NCBI GenBank assembly: GCA_002104905.1 | Contig: MCFE01000364.1 | Span: forward strand, 23,191 to 87,190 | Reading direction: 5' to 3' | Source of the DNA: Basidiobolus meristosporus CBS 931.73 | Taxonomy: Eukaryota > Basidiobolomycota > Basidiobolomycetes > Basidiobolales > Basidiobolaceae | Length of the DNA: 64,000 nt | Part shown: positions 20,542-32,750 of the stretch, piece by piece | How positions within the stretch are numbered: the stretch's first letter is position 1 | Layout of the letters: every line of letters starts with the position of its first letter | The notes under the pieces: model-generated | What the model was told of the DNA's origin: nothing | Databases searched by the model: none | Seen by the model: only the letters and a program-made list of their open reading frames with translations | Translations under genes and position numbers: made by a program

Positions 20542-23500
20542 AGCAAGTCTGGAAAGCTTTTTGTTGGTAAACTAAGTCTGCTTGAGGAACTGTGTGACTG
20601 TCTGCTAATTTATAAGCTATACATATACTCTTTCAGATAATACAGGATTGTACTCTGCATTGAAGCTCAAGTATCTTGCTATTCTTTCTTCTAAGTGCCC
20701 AATAGATCTCCAACTACAAATGCTTATAGTACTCTAGTCTGAACGGAGACTACTGTTTTTTGGGCATTCTTGGACCCTGAGTGTTTGCTACCTAACCAAT
20801 TTGTTCCTACTATTGATGTCAATTCAACTGACTGAGCTCACATTCCATGATGCCTAAGATCTCGGGATGTAAGAGTTCTCCTATAGTCCTTGGTTTGCAG
20901 CAAGTTACTGCATAAAATAATAACTTTCAGGTAGTGTTGTATATTGTGACCCTGCAGGCAAACAATGTTTGCACTTTTGTGAATAGACACAAGGCAAGTG
21001 TGTTGAGCTAGCCAAGGAAAGATCAGGAAAGAACTTGAGTGTTAATGAACAAGGCAAGGCAGGTTCATGGCAAGGTTGCTTATTCAAGGCCTGTATTGAC
21101 CAGACTTGGGAGCACATATGGGAGGATGGGTCTACACACTTTTTTAGCAATATATATGCTAAGTGATATTGACAAAAAATAATGATATTAAGAGGTGAGT
21201 CATGTTATGTGCGGCTAGATACAAATGCGCTAAAGAAGGAACTAGAATATCACATGGGGATATGCAGGTGGGGAGTGATTGTGTAACTTAGTCATGTGAT
21301 ATGTGATTAGCATTAATGCTATCAAACAACACAAGTTTCAGTGAGAAGCTTCATGCAAGAGGCTTCATTGTGTGGTGTATACTTGAGAGTTTCATGAAGC
21401 TGATGGAATATACTGTACTTCTAGTACAGGGGTATCTTCACCAAGTTGTTCTGGCCTATTCATCTAAGACCATTAATATCAGGTGATTATGACATGGTCT
21501 TCATCTTGTTTCATATTCTGCTGGATCACCTGGCATACTTGGTGAATAATTACTAGATGGCTTATTAACCTCTGTATGACTGCATTGGTTCTAATGTGTC
21601 TAAGTCAAAGCACACACTCCTTAGTCTACTGCATTTCAATGCAGAACTCAGATACCTCAGCCGTAAATTTGCTCATTATTCAGATGAGATTACCACTAGC
21701 CTTTCAAACTTCATCTGAATCTCATGGTAAGCTGTACTTGCTACTTCCTGTCTACTACTACTGGTACAGCTTTGGGTAATAACTGCTTAGCAACCTGATG
21801 AGGTACTACTAGAGCTCATTGGTTTGATTACCTGGTGGCTGGTAGTTTCCAGTAAAGTCAATCTCTCTTCTCTTAGATGAGTGCACAAGCTCCATGAAAA
21901 AGTGTCATTTGGTTTGTTTTCATGACTTTGACTGATTTGATAACCTGTTTATATGAATAATAGCTTCCAAGTATGTTGCTGAACTTTGAGCTGCCAGGCT
22001 CTGACTTTTGGAGAGCTGTAAACTCTGTCAACTGAAAGATGTCTGTGCCCACTATGTAGCTCTTGTAATATGTCCAGATAAGAGACAAAAGGGCAGTATA
22101 CAGGGAAACCTCTACCAGCTACATGGCTTTGCTTCACCTTACAATACAAGTGCACTGGATTTATGCTGGACTGTGCTCTGAATACCTTTGTCCATCACTT
22201 TGGGAGTGCCCTGGTGCGCAAGGTACTTTGTCACAGATTGAGCCAATATGGGTCATGCACCAGTTGAGTTGTGCCACTAGTCATATTCTCTATAGGGCTT
22301 TCATGACCATTGAAGCTTGTACATCACAATGCAAAACATCTAGTTCATATAATCAAGCATACCTAGTCTGATCTGTAGTCTACTTGGCTGTACTCTGTAG
22401 GTTAATTTTAACCAGGGTGAAGAGTTATCAGCCTTTTCAATGCCCATGACTCCTTTAATGTAGTATCTCCATGTCTTTGAGCTTTCTGTATAGCAATTGT
22501 CACTTTCTATAGTCACTAGATAGTTTGGTTATGCAAAGCACAGATTCCGAGACTCTAATACAGCCTTGTATATCTTCCTTTCCTATTCCCAACTCACCAC
22601 TTAACCTGCTGAATGATTCACAAGTTTTTTGCAGCACACAACTCTTTCCTGTAATCCTAAATTCTTGAGCTTGGTAGCTTAGCAGCTCCATTTGTAAATG
22701 TCTGAAGGCAGTCTGAATGGCTATATCCCACCATGATATGTGGCCAATCATACAAATACTGGTAAGAGCAGTTGCAATTTTAGCAGAGGATTGGGGGGAA
22801 GGCAAATATTACAATAGCATTGAAAGAATTGCTCAATGCCATATTATAATATGAGGCTTCCTTAGATTCTTAATGTCATCCACTTTGTTAGAAACAAATG
22901 GAACACCAGCATTTATTGCCTTATGCCCCCAATATTAATGGGGCTCTGTTAAAAGCTCAAACTTGGCAAAATTTCTACTCTGCTTGTTTTCTCTTTGCTA
23001 ATTAAAACATTATTCATGTGCACCATGTGGACATAGATTGCTTTGAAGTCCATCAATGGGTCATTACATAGATCTCTGCTGAAATATTGGAATACTTTGT
23101 GAAGATGGTGGGCTTTGGAGTCATCATGTTGCTGAGGCAAAGCTGAGGAGAAATCTGGTGACATGATATTTACAAGTCTGCATCCAGTGTAGAAGCTGCA
23201 AAGACAATATTTGCTGGCTGCAATCTGATCTGGTGTTACCCTTATGTGCAGTCAGTCTTACAGAATATAGGACTTTACCATGCTTGTCTCACAGTACATC
23301 AGTACATTGCTTGGATAACTTATTCATTGGGTATCTATTTTTTGCTTGATTCCCTATCTAAGATCAAGGGTAGATTTACTGAGCTTTTGGTATATGCTGA
23401 GAAAAGATTATGGTGGTATTTCATTAGTATTTTGGTAGTGTTCCTGCTTCAAGTATGCCAATGCAATGCTAAGCAGAAGTAATGAGCTGTGCATTACCAA

Positions 23501-24150
23501 ATTTGCTGTTAAGGACACTTGGCCTAATATCTGCCTGGAAAAATGCATGCTATCCCATTGTTAATTTCTCTCTCTTAGAGGTAGTCTTTGGATATCCCAA
23601 GTGCTTCAGCCTTCCTGCCAAACAGCAATGAAACTCCTCATTATGACTTAATGTGTCCACATATTTGTGTTCCTGATAGTTGCCTGATTTTTCTCTTTAA
23701 CTTTTTTGGACTCAGTCACCACTGAGTATTGCCCACATTAGAGGTATCCCCTATGTGACTGGCATAGTCAGCACTGTAGACTTGTAGCTTCTCTGCAAAT
23801 CCAGACTGTCAGTTGGCAATTAACAAATGCTGTTGCCTTTCTGGATCTAAGGAGCATACATCTGTTAATAATTGTTTGTGCAACAATCCAAGAGTCACAG
23901 ATTGGCATTCTCATAGTCAAGCTGGCAGTTCTCCAATATGAGGGCCGGTGAGGCAGCTTCACAGTTATTAACCGTTATCTTAACAGGTTGTTGTCATTCT
24001 TACTGGCTGGGCAAAACAGTTGATAGTATGTATTTGCCAAACAATGTCAACACTGATGTTGGTATGGTGAACCACTGTATTGATACCAGCTCACCAGTTA
24101 AATAAGCTCAGGATTTACTCATCTTATGCTCCAGAATAGCATACAATTTT
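20542..24150. other. About 3.6 kb without a recognised gene
   Basis: AT-rich, CpG-poor DNA with only short frames. The longest on the minus strand are 22805-22500 ('WWDIAIQTAFRHLQMELLSY') and 23164-22949 ('DPLMDFKAIYVHMVHMNNVL'). They could be fragments of a very old transposon protein, but I recognise no family. Nothing here matches the other elements in the window by eye. Host single-copy DNA is not excluded. Confidence 0.4.
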
Positions 24151-26150
24151 AACTGATACTCTCTTGATTGCTGCATGCTGGTTAAACAACCTTCTTGCGC
24201 TGGAGCTTAGAAAATACTTAGGCTAAAGCAACTCTAACTTAGTGGTTCTCTTCCAAGCCTATTATGCTATTCAGTCTTTTTTATACTGATGGCATCAGTT
24301 GGTCAGACCTATGGCTTTTTTGTTATGATTCCCTGTCTCTGTCAAAGGTACACCCTTTTGTTTACCTTTTCCTTTATCTCAGCATGGTCTGTTACTGCTA
24401 CTTTCTCTGAGTGTTCTGTATATTGCCCTACATTTTACCCCTGATTGAAGCTGTCTGGTATACCTGTTTATTCCTGCTTGTCCCTTGCTAGTACTGGCTT
24501 GGCAACTTGACCCTACTTTGCGGCTTGTTTTAGGCTTTCAGTCCCGGTTGTGATGGGTTCCTAGGGAAGCTACTGGCCTTTATCACTACCAAATAATTCA
24601 CTGATTCTTTGGCTGAGTATCCCTTAAATGGAAGTTTGATTTTTCCTCTATAGATGCAGCACTGGTGTATCTATTTATAGCTGGTTGTACATGTTGCAAT
24701 TTAAGAAGTGATTTGGACATAAGGAGCTTATAAAGAAATAACAATAATAGTTGAACTGTTGTTTATTCATAAAGGAGCTCAGTATTTGTATCTTGATAGC
24801 AGTAATACAGCTATAATACTAAGCAAGGAGGGTTTCTCAACAGTCAGGAGCATTTGGAACAGTTTCAGGGTTAGTACATAATGTTTGGTAAAATGCTAAT
24901 TTGATCTAAACTATTTGGCAATAAACATCAAGTCGTAGATCTGAAGAAAGTGGGATAGTTAGGGCTGTATATTAGTTCATACAATGACCAAGACTAGCCT
25001 AGAGTGGCTACGTAAATCTTTAGCTGCTGAATGATACCAAATAGTCTAGTATCTGAGCTGTCCCTTACTAGTGCTCTCCAGAACACCTGAAGTTTCTTTG
25101 CTGCTTGATTGTAGCTTTTGGCTATGTTTGGAACATGCTCTTGAGGAAGCTGCTGGTGTTCAGCAGTAGTACACTTGTTGTTGTGTCTTTGAAAATTTGA
25201 GCTATTCTTGACACACTTATTTGCAATACCAATGCTGGCTAAGACCTAGTTGCTTTTTGACCTCGGAATACTGCTTAGACAACAGTTCCAAGGCATTTAC
25301 TTGATATTGGGCTCCCAATTGTCCCATGGTGCACTCTACCACAAAGTTGTGGCATGCTAAATCTCATGATGCATTGATTATTAGCCTGCTTCTCTTTCTT
25401 GCACTCAACAGCATCACAGATATAAAATAAATGGATCTGTGGGCAAGGCACATAGTGACAATCCCTCCCTCCAATGCTATTATAGGATTTTTGATGGGCT
25501 TTATCTTATTGATTGTTGTTGTGCGTCAAAGACTTACAGAGGTCCTAAGCTGTAATAGAGGCAAATAGCCCAATTTGTTGCTGTGACATTGAGCTACATT
25601 ACCTTAGCTCCTTCTTTACAGCAAAGATACTACATCCTCTACTTGTGATACTGGTTGTGCTACTCTTATTACGCATTAATATTTCCCTGGTGTATTTCAT
25701 GCTCTCTCTTGACCATAACACATATTCTATGAGCCTATGCACCTAATTGCCTCACTTATGCATTGGTATGAGCTTACAACATACATGCTTATACAGGTAG
25801 CAGTGACCTAATCTTGACATTTACAGGTTTTGCATTAGAGGTACTGGGCTTGCTGTAATCTCATCTGATTAAGCATTCTGGCCTGCTTGTGTCTCCACAG
25901 AGATTCTCAAGTGCCTGTTTGACTTGGAGCATGAGGAATCAGCATTAATACCCTCAGTAGCATACAGTCCACATGTCCTTTTTGGATTTAGCTCTGCATG
26001 TTGCACTGATTGTCACAGCAAGCTGTTATCCAACTGCTTACTGCTGTAATTTGCTGTGGTGTTTGGATAGGAGATAGACTATTTTGTTAATTTATTGGCA
26101 GCATTTACTTGGAAGTGAGGCAAACTAGACAAGAATTAGTATTAATTATA
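24150..26150 (-). pseudogene. Plavaka-like copy 4 accessory ORF, decayed
   Basis: Read on the minus strand, 25058-25500 and 25540-26080 resemble the accessory ORF regions at 52150-52430 and 52650-53290. Shared landmarks include 'ctccttctttacagcaaagatact' in shorter blocks. A solo copia LTR interrupts it at 24692-25058. It diverges from a transposase remnant starting near 26290, the same arrangement as in copies X and Y. Function unknown. Confidence 0.55.
24692..25058 (-). mobile_element. Solo copia LTR
   Basis: Starts 'tgttgcaatttaagaagtg' and runs colinearly with the copia LTR at 19102-19468, ending in a mutated 'tagtctagtatctgag'. No copia internal sequence is adjacent on either side. Similarity is clearly lower than between the copia 1 LTRs, so it is older. 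No secure target duplication is visible. Confidence 0.8.
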
Positions 26151-26279
26151 TGTGCATGCATGGTGCTACAGCTGTATTTATAATGCTTACACTGATGTGT
26201 CATCTTTAAATCTTACATTTAAGTATATTTAATGTCTAAATATAAGTATGTCTTATGGTCACATGAGTGCAGAGAATAA

Positions 26280-27360
26280 AGTAAAATAATAGCATTGCCG
26301 TACAGAGTTTAAGCTGTTTGCTCATAAAGAAGTTGACCTGAAGTCAAAGCTGTAAGAGAAAAAAAAGACACCATATGTGTAGTTTAACCAGCCTATCAGC
26401 TATGCAGCATGCATACAGCATCAGAATTTTTACAAGGATCATAAGCTGTTTTTGGCTACACTGGCCATGTCTGAGCATTCACCTGTCACTACTGTTTCAG
26501 AAAAATCTTGCTGACACTTGACACCTCTGTAATGGCACCTTCTTCCACTTGACACCTTGCACAAACTGCATCCAGTGAGTATGTGACACCTTTGACCCAC
26601 CTCAGCCGTGTAAATATGTCCTGCAGAGTGACACCCCCCAAGAATAATATTCATATATGAATTTTAATCCTATCTTGCTTTATAACAGTCCCCTGAATTA
26701 GCTTGACAAATTTCAATCTGCATTGAGGCAACATCTATAGGAAAAAGTGCCTAGGATACTTTGCAAAGGCAGTGGGCCTGATAATCCATTTACTGATGAA
26801 TGTTGCAATGTTCTGGTTAGAGAAGTGGCATGTTTACGCCAAATTTACCCTATCCAATCAATTGTGAAGATCCCATCAAAGGGCTGTCACAGAATATAAG
26901 CCCTGTGGCCAAGAGTTATTCATGCTATCAGGATGCCATACAAAAATTGTTAAAAATATTTACCCCAAGTTTCACACAAATCTAGGTCAAATTTTACATG
27001 GTAACAGTCCATACATTGCTTCCAACTGGCTTGCTACCAACCCTCTGACTTCCAAGGACACATATTTACCTTGCACATTGGGGTATATTGGTTGGCAATT
27101 TCTCTGTTTCTCACTTGTTACTTCCTGACTTAACCAATGCTCTTACTTTCAATTCTTACAAACTGGTTTACTTCTGCAACCTTTGTAAAAACTCAAATTT
27201 CGGTTTTGTCAACCTATACATGTTGCTTTACACAACACTGATGCTAAGCCCAACTCCACACTCAGGAGGTAGCTTCCTCAAAATCTGCCTTTCAATAAAT
27301 ACTTTTGCCATATCACTGTATTACAGGACTTTGGTAGGAAGCCTACAGCATTAGGTCATT
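26280..27360 (+). pseudogene. Plavaka-like copy 4 transposase N-terminal part
   Basis: 26340-26640 aligns with 53600-53910, the cysteine/histidine N-terminal block of the better copy. 26700-26840 aligns with 54000-54110. Similarity is lost after about 26850. All frames are interrupted. The part from about 26900 to 27360 has open frames but no recognised motif. Confidence 0.5.
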
Positions 27361-27399
27361 GTTTATTCACTAGTTCCCATGCATACTGGTCCTCACCTG

Positions 27400-29460
27400 G
27401 TATTGTAAGGTCAAGTACCACATATGCCAGTCTAGATTTTCTTGCAATATTCAATTGATTTTTTTTTGTGCATTGTGTTTGAGAAAGTGCTGCAACCCCA
27501 TTGTGTACCTATCCTAGTTCAAATTCCACAGTAGGCATTGAGATAGTCTAGTGAGTTCTGGATGCTGGTACTCTCTCTGTTGGTGGAATCTCTACTCTGC
27601 CTACCATATATAATGTGAGGGCTGTGGGAGACAAGTTGCCTTTCTCTGCAAACTCATTAACCTCACTGGAGTAGGGTCCAGCTGGCTTTGCTTCCAACTT
27701 TTAGAAAGCAGCTGTTTTCTTTTTTGGTAAATCTACTTTGCTAACTTGGACTTAGTCTTTTCTAGACTGATGAAGATAATCAGTGAGGACTGAAGCTTTC
27801 TTCTCAATCTTCTTTGTCTCAGGTTTGTGTATACCTTGTTCTCTGTACCTTTGGCTTTACCACAGCCAAGTCTTCTACTGCTACTGTGACTGATTGCTTT
27901 TGGTGAATTCATTTTGCCTGCTTGTCCACTGATTTACAATTCTACTGTAGGCACTGTTGTAGTCATAGCAGCTTGTGCCACTGTTGCATTATCAGTCAGT
28001 GAGATCTGTACTCTGTTTACAATGAAGGACATGGATGCTGAAGTAGATGAATTGACTCTCTTTACAAATCCATCTACCTCACTGGAGTATATCTCAGCTG
28101 GCTGCACTTTCAACTCTTGGGAAAACAGTATTTGCCCTTGTTGGTAATTCTACTTGTTGATGATGGGACTGAGCCTGTTATAGGTTGACAGTACTATTTG
28201 CCAAGAACTGCAGCCGTTACTGATGCCTCCCTGTCTCTGACATTGATAGACTTTTTTGCTCTACCATTATCACTGCCAAGCCTTATGCTGCCACTGCCAC
28301 TAAGTGTTTCCTATGGTGAACTTTACTTTCTGCTTGATAAGTGTGGCACTACTACATATATATTTGCCTGCTTATTCATTACAAACACTCTTATGGCAAC
28401 CCATCACTTGTTGAACTTATTTGGAGCCTCCAGTCCTGCTTGTGACAAGCTCTTGAGCATGATGTTGGTTTTAAGCCATAGAAACCCTGGTCCTCAGCCC
28501 TTGATAGTTTCTTCTATTCCTGAGCTACTTTCTTAGCATAACAGTGCTGACCCAAGATCTGTTTGCTTTCTAGAGTCTGGGATAATGCTTATGAACTAGT
28601 CAAATGCATTCTGCTTGGTCTTTGATTCCTGATGGTCCCATTATATGCTGACCTTAAAGTGATGCCATGGTAGACTTGAAACTGCCTGTTGATTATTAGC
28701 ATACTTTTGAGTATTGCATTCAAGAGCTTTGCTTTCTTTGATGTCCTATGATTTTTAGGCCAAGGTATAATGCCACAGTGTCTCCCTCCCATGCTATTAT
28801 TGCAAGTCTTGGTATAAGAGTTGTAGAGGATAGGGAGTCTAGCTAGTATTGTATTCACTAAAACTTGAACTGATTTTTATTGAGGTTCCAGCAGCTCCTT
28901 ATATACATTTTGCAAGATCAATTGTTGAATAATTATATTTCCTAATGTAGGCTGAGGCCAATGCCTCATTTGATTGCATCACCATCACCCAATAAGATCT
29001 CACTTAATATATCTTTTTTGGTCTGATAAGGATCTGCTGATTTATTTGCTGACTAATGCTACTAATTTGATAGATACTACTGATATTCCAATAAGCTAAA
29101 CATATAACTAACTGATTTGACTAAGAACAGATCAAACTTGAACATTCAAGCGGTAAATTATAACTCTATGATGGGTTTTGCAGTGGGTCTTAACTTTGGA
29201 TGCGGTATTTGTACTTCAAAGAATGTACAATGTTCCACTGATGTTTCATTGAGAAGTAGCTCAGTTCCTGGCTGCAACATTAAGCAAACTGAGTTCCTTC
29301 TTTGCAGCCTGCATATTGCACTCTCTACCTATTATATTTGGTACACTTTTCATACTATTGGCTCTTACTGTCTTGGGACAGTTACTGGCTTTCTCTTAGC
29401 CAGTACGTCTATCTTAGTAGCCACTGTACCTAAATGCCTTTCTGGTGCCTAGGTATACAG
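27400..29460 (-). pseudogene. Plavaka-like copy 5 accessory ORF, decayed
   Basis: 28430-28790 on the minus strand aligns with 52150-52420. That block in the better copy translates to 'HYPGFKWENRLWANIGMLQK' and following residues. 29200-29460 aligns with 52800-53050. A solo LTR-C (28798-29165) interrupts it. Stops occur in all frames. The part 27400-28200 is more diverged and is included by position only. Confidence 0.5.
28798..29165 (-). mobile_element. Solo LTR-C, TSD CTAT
   Basis: 368 bp, starting with a mutated TG ('tattgcaagtcttgg') and ending 'aaattataact'. It is flanked by CTAT at 28794-28797 and 29166-29169. The related accessory ORF at 25480 ('atgctattatagg') shows the unoccupied form. 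It is the same LTR as at the ends of gypsy-B copy 2, which also made a 4-bp duplication (CTAA). Confidence 0.72.
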
Positions 29461-29499
29461 ATTAAATCAAAAACCATAAATGTTCAGGGCAGAATGAAT

Positions 29500-30388
29500 G
29501 CGCTGAAGTCAAAGCTTTTTACTGAGAGAGATGCACTTACTCATCAGCAATATACATTCACCATTGAACAAATGTTCACATTATAAGATTATATATCAAA
29601 AAGCAGTTCACCAATACCATTTTGATGTGTCTTCTGCCTTTATGCAAGGGGCTTGTCACAGAACTTGAGCAGCTCTGCCACATGCATAAAGCTGAACATG
29701 TAGATATCTACCAATAATATTTCTACTCTATACTCCATCTTGTTTGGTGGATGATAGTGGCCTTGATTCATCTTTTGAGAGTTTCTTATGGAGATAGTGT
29801 GTGAGTAGATAGGAAGACAAGTCAAGTTGTAGGTTATACCATATCCCAATCTCATCAATAACTTAATTATCATATATGGCCTGAATATGAAGAGTAGAGT
29901 CATGGAGGACAGCAAGGAAGAGTTGGAAAATACTGAGGGCAGATGTCTATATGGCAGCATCAATGCCTTGGCCATGAAAATACCTGATAGCTCTATCTCA
30001 TGGATATCAATTGACCAATGAAACTTCATACTGGACACAATATGCAACTGATTTACTTTGGGACAACTCTGCAAAAGCTTGTCAAGCTTCTCCTTGGTAC
30101 AAGCTAGTATCCACACCCTTCAATATGGAATTCACGCAAACAAGAAGCATAGCATTCCTATCAGGGTGACCAGATTCCCACAGGGAGTAGGAATATATGA
30201 ACAAAGTTCCAAAATGTGCCTTGCAGATATTCTAAGGTACTTATGTCTAATGTGATGGCAAGCACTTATATGGTTGCAAGATCTATATGCACTACCTATA
30301 TAAGCTATTTGGCAACCTTGCAAGCATCTCACTGACACACTACAGAGTTGAGTTGATAAAAGTGCATAAATTGCAGTGGGGGTGTACA
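29500..30388 (+). pseudogene. Plavaka-like copy 5 transposase 3' part
   Basis: 29640-30000 aligns with 56510-56800 and 30020-30380 with 56900-57240. Shared blocks include 'aggaagagttggaaaatac' and 'atatcccaatctcatcaa'. It is a 5'-truncated transposase remnant that continues after the copia 2 insertion at 35043. The long minus-strand frame at 30116-29640 is a shadow. Confidence 0.6.
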
Positions 30389-30733
30389 TGTTGAAATATT
30401 GGACTATTTGGTATCATTCAGCAGCTAAATATTTACTTAACAATTTGGGACTAACTTACAGCCCTTACTTTGGCACTTTCTTCAGATCTATGATCCTATG
30501 ATTATTCTCTTATAGTCAGGATCAAATTAGCACTATTACCAAAGATTATGTATTATCCCTGAAGCTGTTACAGAATGCTCCTGAATACTGAGAAACCCCC
30601 CTTGTATAGTGTTACAGCTGTATTACTTCTACAAAGGTTTAAATGCTGGGCTTCTTTATGAATACGCAGTTCAGCAATCATAGCTATTTCTTGATAAGTT
30701 GCTTACGTCCATATCATTTTGTAAACAGCAACG
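30389..30733 (+). repeat. 5' LTR of copia copy 2
   Basis: 345 bp, same family as 14454-14821. The final dinucleotide reads CG, not CA, consistent with one transition. Confidence 0.88.
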
Positions 30734-30746
30734 GGTTATGAGCCCC
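30734..30746 (+). promoter_or_regulatory. Copia copy 2 primer-binding site (half-tRNA type)
   Basis: 'GGTTATGAGCCCC' abuts the 5' LTR, identical to copia copy 1 on the other strand. It matches the complement of an initiator tRNA anticodon arm, not of a tRNA 3' end. Confidence 0.75.
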
Positions 30747-30769
30747 GATTGCCTTAATCTATTCTAAAG

Positions 30770-31480
30770 ATGACTTCTACCAGCAAACAGAACAACACAA
30801 ACATCTTCTCTGTAAAGGAGAGGTTTGATAGGAAGAACTACAGACTTTGGAGAATCAAGATGCAGATCAACCTTGAGGAAAGGAAGCTTTGGAGTATAGT
30901 AATCCAAAAGAAGTTAAGCCCAAAGGAAGAGCAGAAGAAGTGGAGAAGCTTCAAGAGAAGGAGAGAAATGCCTTTGATGCCATATGTATTAATGTGCAAG
31001 ATTCCTCCATTGGACAAATCCATGCCTCAAATACCACCAAAGCAGCATAGGAATCCTTAGAAAAGTTCTTTAGATCAAATTCAGTATCAAGCAAGCTATA
31101 TTTAAAACAAAAGTTCTTCAACATGAGGAAGAAGCCAGATGATGACATGCTACAACTCATTACTAGAGTGGAGACACTTGCAGAAGAACCTTACATTATC
31201 ACTGCCAATGTAGATGATGAAGAAAAGATACTGTGTCTGCTTTGCAGCCTACCAGACAAGTATGAGCCGCTCATATTTTCTTTTGAAAGCAGAGAAGATA
31301 ATTTGACTTTAGATTATGTCAAAGGAACACTTCTCCTTGAACAACTTAGACTTAATGATTAAACAAAGAAAATGAAGATAATGCTTTATTCAGTTCAGAA
31401 AGGCACTCAGAAAAGAAAGGAAAGCAACAAAACTAAAGAAAACCTGGCTGCTGTAATTACTGTAAAAAGCCAGGACACTG
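30770..31480 (+). pseudogene. Copia copy 2 gag
   Basis: Starts 'MTSTSKQNNTNIFSVKERF' at 30770. Frameshifts near 30910 and 31060 move reading to 31123-31362, which carries 'MLQLITRVETLAEEPY' and 'LCSLPDKYEPLIFSFESRED'. The zinc knuckle 'CCNYCKKPGHWAREC' follows at about 31450-31495 in another frame. This copy shows the gag sequence that is interrupted by LTR-E in copia copy 1. Confidence 0.85.
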
Positions 31481-32750
31481 GGCAAGGGAATGCAAGAAGA
31501 AACAAGCAGACAAAAAACAGAAACTAGAGCAGGCAAACCTTATAACCACTGATGAACAGTTATTTGTAACTGTACAAGAGAGTGCAAGTAACCAAACTAA
31601 TGAATGGTATATTGACTTTGGAGCATCACAGCATATTTGGGGTATAAAGGAGTGGTTCAGCAATGTAGGGACTTTTCCCGTAAGAAAGCTTTATCTGGAT
31701 GATAACTCTGCTCTGGAAGCTATTGCCAGTGGGTCTATACAACTACATATGAGCAATAGCACAAGGGCAACAACAGCAAGACTGACTGATGTACTCTATG
31801 TACCTGGAATAGCTAAGAACCTACTCTTAGTCAGTAAAGCAACTGCACAGAGACTAAAACTTGTTATCACTAAGATGAGCTGCTCAGTATTGAATGAAAA
31901 TGGACTGATATTAGCTTTGGGAATTAGAGATCACAGTATGTACTGGTTAAAATGCCAGATCACTGTACCTGAGTAGGTCAACATTGCTGAAACTGCTGAA
32001 ACCAACTGGGAGATGTGGCATCAGAGGCTAGGTCATATTGGGGAACAGAAAATGAGCCAATTAGTGAAAAATTAGCTTATTTTGGGCCTAAAATTCTCAA
32101 TTCCAACCAAATTGAATGCCCATAAGAGATGTTCATATGCTAAGCAAGCTAGGCAATGTTTCAAGAGCTCAGAAGGTACCAATACCACCAAAATAGTGGC
32201 TTTTATACACTCAGACATACTTGGCCCATGAGAATACTGTGCTTGGAAGCCAAGAGATACTTTATGACGTGTATTGATGACAAAACAAGATATACATGGG
32301 TGTACTTCCTCAAAACAAAGGATGAAGTTTTCGAGACATTTAAGCAATTCAAGAGCATGGCAGAAGCACAAACTGGGTGTAAGATGAAGGTACTACAAAG
32401 TGACAATGAAGCAGAATACTATTCAAAAGAGTTTGCAAAATACTGCTGATCTACTGGTATACTTCAACAGACCACATTTCCTCACTTTCTACAGCTACTG
32501 GAGTGGGAGAATGTGCAAATAGAACAGTAGTAGAGATGGGAAGATCAATGCCACATGACAAGGGAATGGACTACAAATTTTGGGCTGAATCTATTGTTAC
32601 TGTGGTATACATCAAGAATGGATGCCCAACAACAGCACTACATGACTCTACACCGTTTGAATCATATACAGTCAAGAAACCAGACCTCAAGCATCTCACA
32701 ATCTTTGGCAATGACGTTTTTATCACATCCCTGACAAAAAATGCTTAAAG
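31480..32750 (+). pseudogene. Copia copy 2 protease and integrase
   Basis: The protease region reads 'WYIDFGASQHIWG', where the usual D-S-G-A is D-F-G-A. A frame at 31749-31976 gives 'LTDVLYVPGIAKNLL', typical of the copia protease/integrase linker. The integrase core appears in broken frames: 'WHQRLGHIGEQKM' near 32010, 'DDKTRYTWVYFLKTKDEVFE' near 32275, and 'MGECANRTVVEMGRSM' at 32503. The PQQNG block upstream of that is corrupted. Several stops and shifts. Confidence 0.85.

Noticed and set aside
29640-30116. 158-codon minus-strand frame
   Set aside because: Region aligns on the plus strand with the Plavaka transposase 3' part; the minus frame is not conserved in the paralogous copies.
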